Assembly: GCF_032854445.1 (NCBI RefSeq)
Contig: NC_088301.1
Location: 55,291,187 to 55,355,186, forward strand
Source of the DNA: Liolophura sinensis
Lineage: Eukaryota; Mollusca; Polyplacophora; Chitonida; Chitonidae
DNA: 64,000 nt
Reading direction: 5' to 3'
In this document: piece by piece, positions 32,801-45,723 of the stretch
Layout of the letters: each line of letters opens with the position of its first letter
Numbering within the stretch: position 1 is the stretch's first letter
Translations under genes and position numbers: made by a program
The notes under the pieces: generated by a model
Seen by the model: the letters and a program-made list of their open reading frames with translations, nothing else
The model's database searches: none
What the model was told of the DNA's origin: nothing

Positions 32801-35219
32801 CAATGATAAACTTTACTTCATCTTCTAAAATGATTTTTAAATGATTTAACTTATTTAATCACAAAAAACCGACTTTTTCTTCATTATACATTGTGTATTC
32901 TTATCTATGGTCTGATCCATACCATCAGCTAACACATTACAGCTTTTTATAACAGTTTGAAATACATCTTTAGCCATTTCAAAAATATATATACAAAGTT
33001 ATAACAGCTATATAAAACAAGGAAGCAAAATATAAAATAAATCCTAGAGTAATGTTATACAGATTGTAAATCCTTACACTGTGGAATCTATTAATCTGAA
33101 AATCGGCAAGGTACTTAGCACAGTATACATCACTTGCCATTCAAGATTGCCCACAATATTTACTCCCACTCGTAATGCATTATATATCCACAATATTTAT
33201 AAACATTAACCTGGCAGCAGATTCCAGTAACAAAGAGGTTCCCGTTATCTACATAATACACTTCCAGGTGTACACCATCACTATTGTAACCCCACATTAA
33301 CCTACTCAACACTGCGTTTTATATGTATGCATCATCCTACACAGACCATTTAATTCTTTTTAGACCATTTCATGCATACATGACCTGTGAAAATTTCAAG
33401 ATCCTTTTAATTTTAATTATTTCATATTTATGATGGCATAAGAGTGTTCTCCTTTCACTTAGGTAAAAATAAGTTAAAATGCTACAATTTTGTTCCAGTT
33501 TTTATGTTTCATGTAATAGGAGTAGTTAAATTTTCACACTTTTATACACAAATTTGCTTGTTAAGCTGGGATCTGAATGCATGGTGTAAATTTACCTGAA
33601 TGTATGCGGAAACATACAGAAAATTCACTAATATTGCAGCACTTTGCATACAATTTATCCAGTCTACGAAGCATAAAAAGTAGTATAGCCAATTAGTTTT
33701 GCCATAATCCACCTGAATCAAATAGAACACAGATTGTCTTAACACTGTATTTAAAAGATCAAGAAATACAACACAGCCCAGACAACTATAGACAAAGTGT
33801 ATACCCGTTTTTTTCTTTTTCAAATACTATTTGTTTAAATTAAAGTTAATATAAAAATTTTACACAGACACACAGTTACATGAAACATTTTCATCATTTA
33901 GAACAATGAATCAATAGTTTCAAATATGCTTGTAGGTAATTATTTAGGGAACAAAGTGACAAAAGTCAACATTACATGTTGAGAGCACAGCCGATACCTG
34001 AACTTCAGGTGAGAACAGGTCTATTGTTAGTACATTAAACAGTGATATATAGGTCTCAAAGCAACCTGACCTGTACAAGAAGCACGTGGCTAACACCCAA
34101 TATATACACAGTTCTTGTACCTGACCACTTATACCAACGACACAAACAGTCCTGCACACTTATGCTCGTGTCTATATCACTCAAAGGGTATATCAAGTGT
34201 CCAATGTCAAATTTTCTATAAACAATCCACACAGTTTATAGACAAAATACAGTAATTATGCTGCAAGCATCTGCAACATTTACCAATAACAACTATATCT
34301 ACAAGCATCTTATCTGATAACAGATTCTAATTGCTAACATAAAGCAAATACGATACATATACTTTATCTTTATACATGTGTATATACCAGTATACCCTAT
34401 ATGGCAATCTGAAATACATGTTTAATGACAACTTGTGCTCTTTAGGTTACAGATCCATGCTCTGAAAAATGGGGCTTTTGTACCATTCAAACCAGTGACA
34501 GTACATGTTTTACTTTAAAAGGGTTCCATGGTTCAAAAAATCAACTTGAACCATATACTAGTATAAGTACCAATCCAATGTGGAATTACATTAACAGCAT
34601 CTAAAGAATAACAAATACCAAAGTGCATCAAAGTTAACTGTGCAGAGCCAAGCTGATTCGCAGATACCTCGCCTGATAATGTTAATGTCAAGATGTCAAA
34701 CTCTTGTCAAATAATAAAAAATTATATGAAAATGTTGAATTCTAAGCATATCAATTTCCTTAAAATAGAATGTTAAGCCAAAGCACTGAGTGCGTCAAAC
34801 CATGACAAAACCTATTACTGGTGTAAAAATGTATAAAAAAAGAGTTCTCATTTCAAAACACACTAAGATAAAACAATGACATTACAATATTAAAACCAAA
34901 AGTGCTGACAATCTGGGAAGAATACATGTGTGCTAAACTAATTTGTTGTACTTGTGACTGTCTCCCAGACCGCTGACATGGGCGAGAACTTTCCTTCAGA
35001 ACAGTTGTTCTGAAGAGAATTGAATGCTGTGAGGCATAATTACAACATAGTATAAATCTCGTCTTATGACACAGCAAGTAGAATGCTGTCCATGCTGAAG
35101 TAATAAAACCATGATTAATTCAGTACTTTTTATAAAGATGTCAATAACTGGTTGCAAAACTTGCCACAGATTGATTACTAAAACATATTCTTTGTATTTG
35201 ATAATCAGTTTGGGAAGTT
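29801..35219. other. Long AT-rich non-coding region
   Basis: No gene could be supported on either strand. It includes the pentanucleotide microsatellite at 31761. The stretch 31.9-35.1 kb is unusually rich in A and T and free of long open frames. Confidence 0.5.
31761..31790. repeat. (ATGTA)6 pentanucleotide microsatellite
   Basis: Six exact tandem copies of ATGTA lie in AT-rich non-coding sequence. Confidence 0.95.
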
Positions 35220-37340
35220 ACTCTTGAACAGTGTTTAGGTTGATGTTCATAATACTGCTTAGCACAGAATTCCCATTAGTATTTAGCCTAGTGTTGTAAC
35301 TACTGTTTAGCATACTGTTTGATCTATGTTTCTTTTCATAGTTCTGGTAGGTCTTTAGAATTATGTTCTGAATGCTGTTTGCACAAGAGTTCATAACTTG
35401 TGTGGAGTTTGACCTAGAGTTTGCGCCAGTATTTTCTCTCAGTTAATACTAGTGTTTACCCCAGGAAACATGCTAGTGTTTACCCCAGGAAACATGCTAG
35501 TGTTTTCCTTTCGGGTTCATACTAGTGTTTACCCTAAGGTCTATTATAGTGTTTAACCTGCTGTTCATCTTATTGTTATCCTCGAGTTTACCACAGCATC
35601 CGAATTAGTGTTTACTTTAGCGGTCCTACCGATGCTTTAACGCAGTGTTTTCACTTCAAGTTCAGCCTTGTGTTTTTACTAGTATTTACTACTCTTTTTG
35701 ATAGGTTACTGTTCTCAGTAGTGTTTGGTTTAGTATTCTCACGCATCTAGAGTTCTTACTAATGTTTACCCTAGTGTTCTGCCCAGTTATCGCTAGAGTT
35801 CAGCTGAGCATTCTGACTAGTATTTACTCTATTGTTATCACTACTGTTTTAACGATGCTTATTGCTCCTCCTTATGCTTACCTTTGTGTTCTCTATAGTG
35901 TTTAGCCTGGTGTTCTCAATAGTATTTGGCCTAGTGTTCAGCTTAAGGTTACAACTTATCGCTAGTGTTTTCATGTGGTTTACCCTCCCTCCTAGTACTT
36001 ATCTTAGTGCTTTCATGTGTTTTACCCTTCCCCCTAGTACTTAGCCGAATGCTTTCATGTAGTTTACCTTCCCTCCTAGTACTTAGCTGAGTGTTTTCAT
36101 GTGGTTTACCCTCCCTCCTAGTACTTAGCTGAGTGTTTCATGTGGTCTACCCTTCCTCCTAATGCTTAGCTTAGTGTCTCATGTGGTTTACCCTCCCTCC
36201 TACTGCTTAGCTGAGTGTTTTCATGTGGTTTACCCTCCCTCCTAGTGCTTAGCTGAGTGTTTTCATGTGGTCTACCCTCGCCCCTAGTGCTTAGTTTAAT
36301 GTTTTCATGTGGTTTACCCTCCCAACTAGTACTTAGCTGAGTGTTTTCATGTGGTTTACCCTCCCTCCTACAGCTTATCTTAGTGTTTCCATGTGGTTTA
36401 CCTTCCTCCTAGTGCTTGGCTTAGTGCTTTCATGTGGCTTACCCTTCCTCCTAGAGCTTATCTTAGTGTTTCCATGTGGTCTACCCTCCCTCCTAGTGCT
36501 TGGCTGAGTGTTTTCAAGTGGTCTACCCTCCCTCCTAGTGCTTAGCTGAGTGTTTTCATGTGGCTTACCCTCCCAACTAGTACTTAGCTGAGTGTTTTCA
36601 TGTGGTTTACCTTCCCTCCTAGTGCTTAGCTGAGTGTATTCATGTGGCTTACCCTCCCAACTAGTACTTAGCTAAGTGCTTTCATGTGGTCTACCCTCCC
36701 TCCTAGTGCTTGGCTGAGTGCTTTCATGTGGTCTACCCTCCCTCCTAGTGCTTGGCTGAGTGTTTTCAAGTGGTCTACCCTCCCTCCTAGTGCTTAGCTG
36801 AGTGTTTTCATGTGGCTTACCCTCCCAACTAGTGCTTAGCTGAGTGTTTTCATGTGGCTTACCCTCCCAACTAGTACTTAGCTGAGTGTTTTCAAGTGGT
36901 CTACCCTCGCCCCTAGTGCTTAGTTTAATGTTTTCATGTGGTTTACCCTCCCAACTAGTACTTAGCTGAGTGTTTTCATGTGGTCTACCCTCCAAACTAG
37001 TACTTAGCTAAGTGCTTTCCCTCCCTCCTAGGGCTTAGCTTAGTGTTTCATGTGGTTTACCCTCCCTCCTAGTGCTTAGCTTAGTGCTTTCAAGTGGTTT
37101 ACCCTCCTTCCTAGTGCTTAGTAGAGTGTTTTCACGTGGTTTACCCTCCCTCCTAGTGCTTATCTTAGTGTTTTCATGTGGTTTACTCACTCCTACTGCT
37201 TAGCTGAGTGTTTTCATGTGGTCTACCCTCCCTCCTAGTGCTTATCTTAGTATTTTCATGTTGTTTACCCTCACCCCTAGTGCTTTGCTTAGTGCTTTCA
37301 AAGGTGATCAGCCTAGTGTTCTCAGTACTGTTAATCATAG
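35220..37340. repeat. 42-bp tandem array with a degenerate flank
   Basis: From about 35970 to 37330 a unit with the core TTTTCATGTGGTTTACCCTC plus CCTCCTAGTGCTTAGCTGAG repeats some 32 times. Measured CATG-to-CATG spacings are nearly all exactly 42 bp, with exceptions of 40, 41 (three times) and one 30-bp truncated unit. The flank at 35220-35960 has shorter, looser repeats built on CTAGTGTTTACC. Read on the minus strand, a unit encodes a 14-residue motif like EGRPHENTQLSTRR. Frames stay open for several units at a time (for example 36672-36995 and 37183-37377) but are interrupted by frameshifts and by CAG-to-TAG changes near 36671 and 37008. It is either a non-coding minisatellite or a decayed or misassembled repetitive exon. 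Confidence 0.85.
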
Positions 37341-37967
37341 TGTTTTCTTCCACAGGTGGGCTGGTGTCCTCACTCATTTTGGGGTATAGCTCATAATTAT
37401 AATAAGGCTCATTTAATGATTATAAATAAATGCTCATTTATAAGGTAGAATTTACTCTAATGATGCACAGACCCTTGATAACCTTTCGTCTACTCCATGT
37501 ACCTGTGATGAAATAGATTAAAAATCAGATAGATGGCTTATTATCATAAATGCAGAAGTTTGCAAAGGTATTTTTCATGTATGGACTCTTCATTGGCTAA
37601 CATAGATTACATCACTTTTCACTGAAAATCAGGTGTCTTTCTACAGAGCTGCAGGTCAATACATTCAAATGATCTGCTGCTGAGGGAGTGGCTAGTGTTT
37701 AGGCAGTGCTAATGTTTTGTTTAGACTGGTGTTCAGGCCAGTTTTAAGGTTCGTTCTAATGGTCATAGTTAGACTTACTGCAGTGTTCTACTAGCTTTGT
37801 TTTCACATATATTTAATATGTATATTCATGTTTACTGTACATACAAGACAAATTTACAGGCTGAGGTGTCCAGGCCAATTATGCCATCAAAACATCAAGG
37901 ACACTTATTCATGTAAACAAGTGCTTCAGAGACAGCTTTCATTCTTGAGTTTGTACTGTTTTCAGGT

Positions 37968-40900
37968 CTATCCTCCACAACCCCCACAGCCCCCACAACC
38001 TCCTCCACACCCACCCCCACACCCACCACACCCGCCACATCCACCACAGCCCCCACACCCTCCGCACCCACCAGCATCACCCATATCTCCAATGTCACCC
38101 GCATCAAAATCTCCCCCAACCATGTCCGTGGCATCCCCAACCGTTGCACACCCGGCACAGTCCACAGCCACAAAACTTGGGTCAATCCTCTGTTTAATGT
38201 AATGGTTGGATGGGGTGTGAACCACATAACCAGCCGCATCGATCAAGGCCATGGACTCTGATGGAATGGTGAGCACCTGACGGGTGCCGCGGGTCGAAGG
38301 TGGGTGCATAGGATCACCGGGCTTCCAGTCTTTGGGGCGAGGCTGACAGAGGACGTGCAGAAGGGCAACACTGAATGCTACAGCCAGGTTCTCTGCTACC
38401 TCATCACAGCTGCCACTTATCCTTATCCTTCCGTCCTTCAGGTCCACCGACATCTTGTCAATGCAGAAGTCAAATTTGTGCAGCTCATACGGTAGGTTTA
38501 CGTACTCCCATGACGATGTGGTGAGCTTAAACAGCATGACTGATAAATGGCCTGGGCTACCTTTCACCCCACGTCGACCTAAACCCAAGGAAAATAACAA
38601 TAAAGCAAGATTGCCAAGATATCAAAATCACACGTTTAACATATGGCCTAAAGCGTTAAGTTACTTTTTGTACTTACTCATGATTGATCAGATTAAAATG
38701 AGATGTTCTTCAGACTATTAGGCTTACACGTTCACGAATAAACTCAATATATTTTTAACCAATACAAGCTACCGATATCTGAGTAAGGGGAGATAACTGA
38801 ATAGCCTTATAAAACATTCTCAGTGAATAGACAGGAAACTCATACATGCCCACTACATAGGTTCATTGTTCATGTATCCCTAATTCTCACCTGAAGTTCC
38901 AGGTATCCCACACCTAAATCCCTCCCATTTCCCAAACATGAGTGCCCAGTCACTCTGGCCGTTTTTAATCAGAAGTGCTCTCTCGCCTTCTTTTGGGCTC
39001 AGGGCAACACGTACATCGTCTACAGTTGGTCTCACCTGAAGTAACAATACAATACACATCCTTTTATCTTAAAACAATCTGCCAAACTTAACTTGTTTTT
39101 GTGATCAGTGAAAAGTTGAAGAAACTGAGTAGGGAAGTATGTTTATGTACAATGGTCTTAGCCAGCAGCTCCTCACGAAATGTAGATATTTATGTAGACA
39201 AACAGTAAATGAAAGGTAGAAGTAAAAAAAAATTACACTAAATATAACATTTCATTTGACCACTTCACTGCAAGCTTTTACTGTTTTGCAATGTTCTGCT
39301 TATGAAATAAAAGTTCACACCATAAACCCAAATTTCCATCCTTATCCTGCTATTATTCCTCTCACCTGTACGTTTATCACCTGTATGTTATCCCCACACA
39401 AATCTGACAACAGTTAGTACAGCCAGATTACCTGATCTATCGCAGGTAATTGATCCATGCCAATCAGGTGAGCCACAGCCACCATCTTGTCCTGGTAAAA
39501 CACTTGGACAGCAGACATCAGCAGGGGCAGACTGTGGATAATTCGACAAGTAAACACAGGCTTCTTCATGTGATTGATCAGCCTGGAAATATAAAATTTG
39601 TGGTTCATCTTAATGTATGTAGTGAGTATGCTGACATATTATGACTGCCAAATCCTATCAAGATACTGCTCATGGCCCTTTTGCATCTAAAAGTTTAGGA
39701 GTAATAATTAAAATGCATGTAGGATGGACCAATTAAAATACTTTTTTCTTCAAATCCACACAAATTTTATTGGTAAAAAAATAACAATTAATTCATAATT
39801 ATTGCTCTAGGCATGTCTTTTTTCTCGAACAAGATCAGGAGAAATGAACAATACAATAAGCTTAATAACAGTACTCTAATTCTTCAACCTTTTCTCATGT
39901 TTGCAAGGTGTAGACTGAAATACTTTTTGTGAAGTCTTGAAATTGGCCAATCCAACCATTGTAGTCTTTGTCATCAAACTCAAATTGCAAATTTGCACAA
40001 ATTGCATGGACAGTTGCTCTTTCGTATGCAAAAAAGTTGAGAAATTAGGGTAAGCGTCACTTTTTTAAGTCATTAACACACTATATTACAGTTTCAGCAA
40101 AAATATGATAAGTCACTGTTTGTGATACCTGTGACATGCCACAACGCAGGTGTTATCTGTGCCCCTGGGTAACTGCTTGAGGGGTATTGGGCCCCACATC
40201 TGTTCTATGTGTTCTGGCATGGTACACGTCTCATAAGAGCCCCTGAGAAGGGACAGGTTACAGGGGCCTCGCTGTGGGGGCTGGATGGTGGCTTTGATGG
40301 AGAGCGGGATCATGTTCCATTCAGTCTCGCTTACCTTTTTCCTCAGCTCAAAGGTGTCAGAGAATGAGGACTTTGTGTTCATAGGAGCTGACTCTATGAC
40401 TGGACTGAACTCGTAACAGCACGAACCCACCATGTACTTCTTCATGCGAATGCACGCAAATCCACTCTGACACTGTAGAATTACCTGCAGGGCAGAGTGT
40501 TTGCCTGTATCATACTGAAACTTGAGCAAGCTCTTGCCATCCCAGTTTGTCTCAGGACCAGGCAGTCGCAGAAGGCTCTGGGAGCTAAAATTTGGTCCTT
40601 GGCGTAGATAGAATTTCAGTTTAAAATTTTCAGGAATACCTGCAGGGTCATCTATGGTAACCTGTTCCAGGGTGACATCACACACCTTGGTGGAGATCTT
40701 AAACAAGTCCACTGAGTTGATAAAACTGAGCTTGCCAAATGGAGGTTCTCCTCGATACATACCTCCATTCACTGCAAAGTTCTCATGAAACACCTTCTTC
40801 CACAGTAGTCTTGTGGCAACATCCGCTACACAAAGTCGTGACCCAGGCGTGCGGTCATTCACAGTGTCATCATGGTTAAATACCCGTCCAAGAAGAGCCT

Positions 40901-41586
40901 TGGTGTCTTTCTGATAGGCAATCGGATGGAGTTGATGGGTGTGCCATATAAGGTCAATGTCGTAACATGGAACCAGGTAGATGTCTGGGAAATGCTGTTT
41001 CAGGAAAAGGAACTTCCTGTAGCGAAGGTAGCCTTGTTCTAAAAACTTCAGGTCTCTAAAGTGAGGTAGGGAGACCTGGTAATAGAAGACTTTCTGCCGA
41101 GCAACAGCCGCCTTTAAGTCATAAGAGAGGTTGGAGGTGAAGCTGAAACCGCTTTCAGAAGAGAGGCTTGAGAAGGTTACATGAAATGGCTCAGTGGGGT
41201 ACCTGGCTGTCCACAGAACCTTTGCTTTGGCCAGTGATTTCTTCCTCTCCTTTCAAGGACATGACCTTGTGATTCACAGTCTTGTTGAACAATGCTTGGC
41301 AATCTTCCTCATAGGCAAGAGGTGACAGAAGATGACAGTGCCACACCCATTCAATGTCCAAAGGAGCTGCCAACGGTTTGTCACTGTTTTCTGCTGCCAG
41401 AGGGAGCCATAATTTTTCATAGCGACGAATGGATGGCTCCAGGTTCTTCCCTCCATACAGAAATTTGTAGGCCTGACTATCCACTTCTTCAAGGAAATGC
41501 AGCTGATTGAGAGAAGCAGTTATGAGGTCTGTATCAATCCTGATTTTCTTTGCTGAAAACTTTGGGACTGCAGCTGTCTCGGCCAT
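37968..41586 (-). CDS. DUF1399 glycine-rich domain-containing protein (GRDP-like)
   Basis: Four exons: 40129-41586, 39432-39582, 38891-39035 and 37968-38578, about 787 aa, all with CAG|GT-type donors and phases that agree. The N-terminal half has two copies of the DUF1399 signature: DIEWVWHCHLLSPLAYEEDC at about 77-96 and DIDLIWHTHQLHPIAY at about 209-224. The C-terminus is an almost pure Gly/Cys tail (GGCGGCGGCGG pattern) ending at TAG 37968. Plant GRDP1 and GRDP2 share DUF1399 plus a Gly-rich tail and act in development and stress; the animal role is unknown. One surplus base near 41249-41250 shifts the frame after residue 112. Downstream, ERKKSLAKAKVLWTARYPTE reads on smoothly in the next frame, so this is probably a sequence error. 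The 5' UTR may be split, as a polypyrimidine-like acceptor precedes the ATG. Confidence 0.85.
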
Positions 41587-42143
41587 CTTATACCTGCTTA
41601 CAAAAAAAACAACAAGTTGCTACTTTATAAAAACAAATATGGCTTCCATAAGTCCTCAATAAACATATAAATGAAGACCTTATTTATTAAGACTGGACAA
41701 ACACAGTGCAGAATTCGTTAAGGTTTTCTGAGTGTCTTCCAGGCAGGAAATAAGTGTAGCTGTCTGCATGTCAGGTTTTGTTCAGAGAAGCCAAGTTTAA
41801 AAGTTTAAGTTGTTTTCCTAATTATTACAAGAAACCTTCAAGTACAATTATATCCCCAATGTTTCAGGATTATGTTTTTAATGTGAAAGAGCTTAAAATA
41901 TGGGTGAAAAATCAGTTTCTACACCTTACCTCAAACAGAACTTAATATGTCCAGATTTCAAGAGCTTTCTCTTTACAATCTGTTAATCTCTCTCTTAATC
42001 ATTTAAAACCTTTCAATTAAAGGGTTAAATGAAGAGTTTGGTTTTTAAGGAAATGAAGAAAGATATGCAAAAAAAAAAATTCTTTTTCGTGCCATTTTAT
42101 ATTTCATAATAACACCTCTATTTTATACATATTTTTCGGCTCT

Positions 42144-42165
42144 CCCCCCCCCCCCCCCCCCCCCC
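42144..42165. repeat. Poly-C tract, 22 bases
   Basis: An uninterrupted run of 22 C lies about 560 bp upstream of the DUF1399 gene's ATG. On the minus strand it is a G-run that could form quadruplex structure. Its exact length is uncertain. Confidence 0.95.
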
Positions 42166-44240
42166 ACAAAGTGTTTTGACATCTCTGCATGTATCATTGT
42201 TGACGTCACCACAGCAGGCTACTTAATTGGAGACTGACCGCTATCTTAGGAAGTCTGTAGTTTAATTTGGGGTTAATATAACAGATAGGCAACGAGCTAT
42301 GCCTTCTGTGTTAACCAGCTTGGCTCACTATTGTTATGGCAATGAGCCTTGTTGTGTCATGTTATATTACAAGCCAGGTATACTGCTTGTCAGCTTAGCT
42401 TGACAGATTTTAGGAAGATGTCATTGTGATCATTTCTGCTTCTACCTTGGTGGGTTTCACTTGTCAGGGATGTACACAGGTACCTGCCATGCAATCATTT
42501 ATAGAAGTAAAGTCAAAAATAGTACCAAAAATGTATGTTTTAATTTGCATTGAGTCAGCCATACCTTAAGTAATTTGGTCACAAATGTCATTGGTTATCT
42601 TCGAGAGCAGTGAAGTTCTTATTTATGAAGATTCTCTAAAATAAAACTAATGTTATTAACAGCAAGAATGCAACACATCGTCTGAAGTCAACGTGATTGT
42701 CAGTATTTTTATATTATCAAATGCAACACTTTTTCCGCCACTAATTTGAAATGGCAACAATGCATCCCACTAGACACTCAATCACCAGGCCCAGCTTGCT
42801 GAAGTCTTCGAATTCAGTGGTTGAATTGGATAAATTATTTCAATGGGCGCTCTCACAGTTCTCATCCAAGATTGTCCTGAAGCACTTTCTTAGCTACAGT
42901 ATGCAGGCCCGAATCAGTTGGGCGACCAATCAAATGTATATATGTACATGTCCCGTATATCTAGCAATATAGGTTCAACATAGTCCAATGTAAATATAGG
43001 CTATGACTTCATACAACCCCATTTTCATTCAAATCAAGTATTACTTTTGTTAACACGACAATAGGAAATGCTGTCATGTAGGTCTGTATCGCCTTATGTA
43101 TGTACATAAGACGTATGTATTTACAGGATCACAGTACACTATTCCCTTCGCGTCCGGGTGTGCTGCATAAATTTATTTGGACATCTACCCACTGTACTAA
43201 AACTAGGTGAAATACATGTCGTACACGGATGCTGCTGTCAGTCCACCTAACATACCTGCCAAGCGCCAAGCCCGCACACCCGTCTCTCCCTACAGGCAGA
43301 CAGCTGTTACCCGATGTCTCAGTGGCCTCGTCAGAATCCCTACCACGGGACTCAATCTGTGTCACATCGTCCGGCCATTTTCACTGACGGGGATGCTGCC
43401 ATACAGGAAAAATTCCCCGATAATATCACGTGATAAGCAGCACTCTTATACATGCGGAACTCGTCAAGCAGCCAGTACACAGCCAATAGCCTGGTGAATG
43501 AATTATTAATTAACCATCTTGCGGGAAATTCGAATGTGCCCATGTGTTCACGCAGCTGGTGATGTTATAGCCTCAGTCAATGGATCTGATAGACTTGGAT
43601 AGAATCAGAATAGTATTAAGCTATACCCTGCAACATCTTAAGCCTATGCGTTTTACCTCAAGATGAAGGTGAAGCCACATTACAGCGTTCTTGCTGCATA
43701 TATATAGGCCTATTAGGCACGGTCATGGTGAAATCTACTTTTCCTCGTATTTCACAAAATCTCAGAGTAGGAATACAGCTTATTGTATGTCCTATTTAAT
43801 ATTCAGTCTACTCATCGCAACGTGAACAGCAATACGATGTGCCTTGCGATAATAGTGAACACTGCATATATCGCACTTTACAACGATTGGTAAATTTTCG
43901 CTGCAACGTACCTCGTCGCATCGCACCTTACCACGATGTATCGCACCTTACCACGATGTATCGCACGTGTGAATGTACCCTTATTCAATCATTTCCACAC
44001 CTACCGCGCGTTGCCAAAAAATCTGGCATTAAAACCATTCTGCTTAAGTATAGTATGTACATTATCTTGCTCCCTGTCAGACCCACTTAATTGTGGCCAA
44101 AATCAGCACACTAGCCGGTGGTCACTTTGCGATTACAGAAAAACTGAACTTCATAATTACGTATGTCTTTTTGTCCACTCAAGGCCTGTTTTACGAAGCT
44201 GTCGCAATTTGCGCATGGAGTAACTTCCATGACAACACAT
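42166..44240. other. Intergenic region upstream of the DUF1399 gene
   Basis: No supportable exon. A perfect 20-bp tandem duplication (unit TCGCACCTTACCACGATGTA) lies at 43921-43960. Open frames on both strands at 43.1-43.5 kb overlap each other and lack splice or family support. Confidence 0.45.
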
Positions 44241-44244
44241 ACTG

Positions 44245-44525
44245 CAGTGCTTGGGGTTTAACGTCGCACTCATCAATTTTGCAGTCACATGTCGACGACG
44301 GAGTCCCTAGAGTGTATGTAAGGTGCCTCCTTCCTGCACTACGGATTTTTTTTTATCTAGCGCTGCTTCACTGAGAATTACGCCGCCCCGCCAAGGACAT
44401 TATACTGATACGGGTCAACCAGTCGTTGCACTATCCCCTTTATGCTGAGCGCCTCTTTTAGGTGTGACCCGGCCCAGGATTGACCCTGGATCTCACGCTC
44501 TACCAACTGTGCCATTGGGGCCGGC
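44245..44525 (-). mobile_element. tRNA-derived SINE
   Basis: On the minus strand a tRNA-like head (about 44525-44460) has A-box-like GCACAGTTGGTAGAGCG and B-box-like GGGTCAATCCTGG. The body runs to a conserved end, GCGACGTTAAACCCCAAGCA, at about 44250-44269, a terminus I recall from widespread mollusc SINEs. It differs from the GTTTTACGCC family. Confidence 0.8.
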
Positions 44526-44540
44526 CTGATTGTTACGTGG

Positions 44541-44648
44541 GCCTCTCCTAATTTGATTAAAATCAGATTGAATGTATCTCATTTCGCTAACAACGTTGTT
44601 AGCGAAGCGATATACATACGATCTGATTTTAATCAGCTTGAGGCCTCT
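44541..44648. mobile_element. Fold-back element with a perfect 24-bp central palindrome
   Basis: The centre (44583-44606) is a perfect palindrome around AACAACGTTGTT. Flanking arms pair further: TGATTAAAATCAGAT on the left with ATCTGATTTTAATCA on the right, and GCCTC/GAGGC at the ends. The roughly 108-bp hairpin abuts the SINE at 44525. It has no coding capacity, and a small fold-back transposon or MITE is the likeliest origin. Confidence 0.75.
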
Positions 44649-45723
44649 ACATAAACATCAACATCGTTAGCCTTGTTGATCGTGGAAGAGAGTACATTCA
44701 CGATATCTGAAGTCTGTTTGATGGCGCAAGCTGTTGTTTCAAATATTTTAACCAAGACGAGAATAAATCCAATATACATATATACCTATACTGTCCCTTC
44801 CATCCACCTTAAAATCCAAACTAAGTCTGTGAAACTCCAGGAGAGTGGAATTCGAACACGTGAATATATTAGTTAATGGTAGCAACACCCACCCCACGAT
44901 TCTGACAATAGTACCATGCAGCTTACAGCCACAACCCAAATATGCTTGCTTGCATGGCACTTTTCTGACACTGCCAATAGAGCATGTTTTACCCATCTGG
45001 AACGAGCAATGCTCTTCCCATAGACAACAGGTATATGGCGTGGAAAAGATGGGAAAACTTACTGTTAGAACATATCAAACTTAACATGGAACGTTGTCGT
45101 CTCGAGTTCGAGGATTTCCATACATACATGTACATGAAATATTTTAATCTTATAGATTAAGAAAAAAACTTATTATTATTAATCTGATCAAGGAATAAAT
45201 ATTTCGTATTTCTGCGTTAAACTTTGAATGGTGTCTCAAGGGACTCATGTTTTTACCATGTAATCTTTACGGTCTCCTTGAGTTGAATCCAAATCATACT
45301 GAATCTTTTGCCGAATGAATCCCAACAAATCAGTCAAATTTAAGCATCAATGCATCAACCTGAAAATGTCATTTCAACTGTACACTCTAGTGTCCCATCT
45401 GATTCCTCCATACTCAAAGTGCTGACTTAAACATGGAAACTAGCCCCAAAACACACACTTCACACTAAACTCGTAGAAACCTGTTCAATATGCTGTAAGC
45501 TTAATTTAATAGCAAAATTGTATAATTGTGCACTGTTCGCATACAACCAAGTGTATAAAAATGTAAACATTGTTCGAAATAAGGAAGCAAAAATATAAGA
45601 TAACATAAAAAATATCAAGTTCAACTTATATTTAACAGTCACTGTCAAGTTTTACAAAATGGAATTTGTACTACATCAAAGAAAATTTAAATGTTTACCA
45701 AAAGAGATTCAAGAAGTTATTTT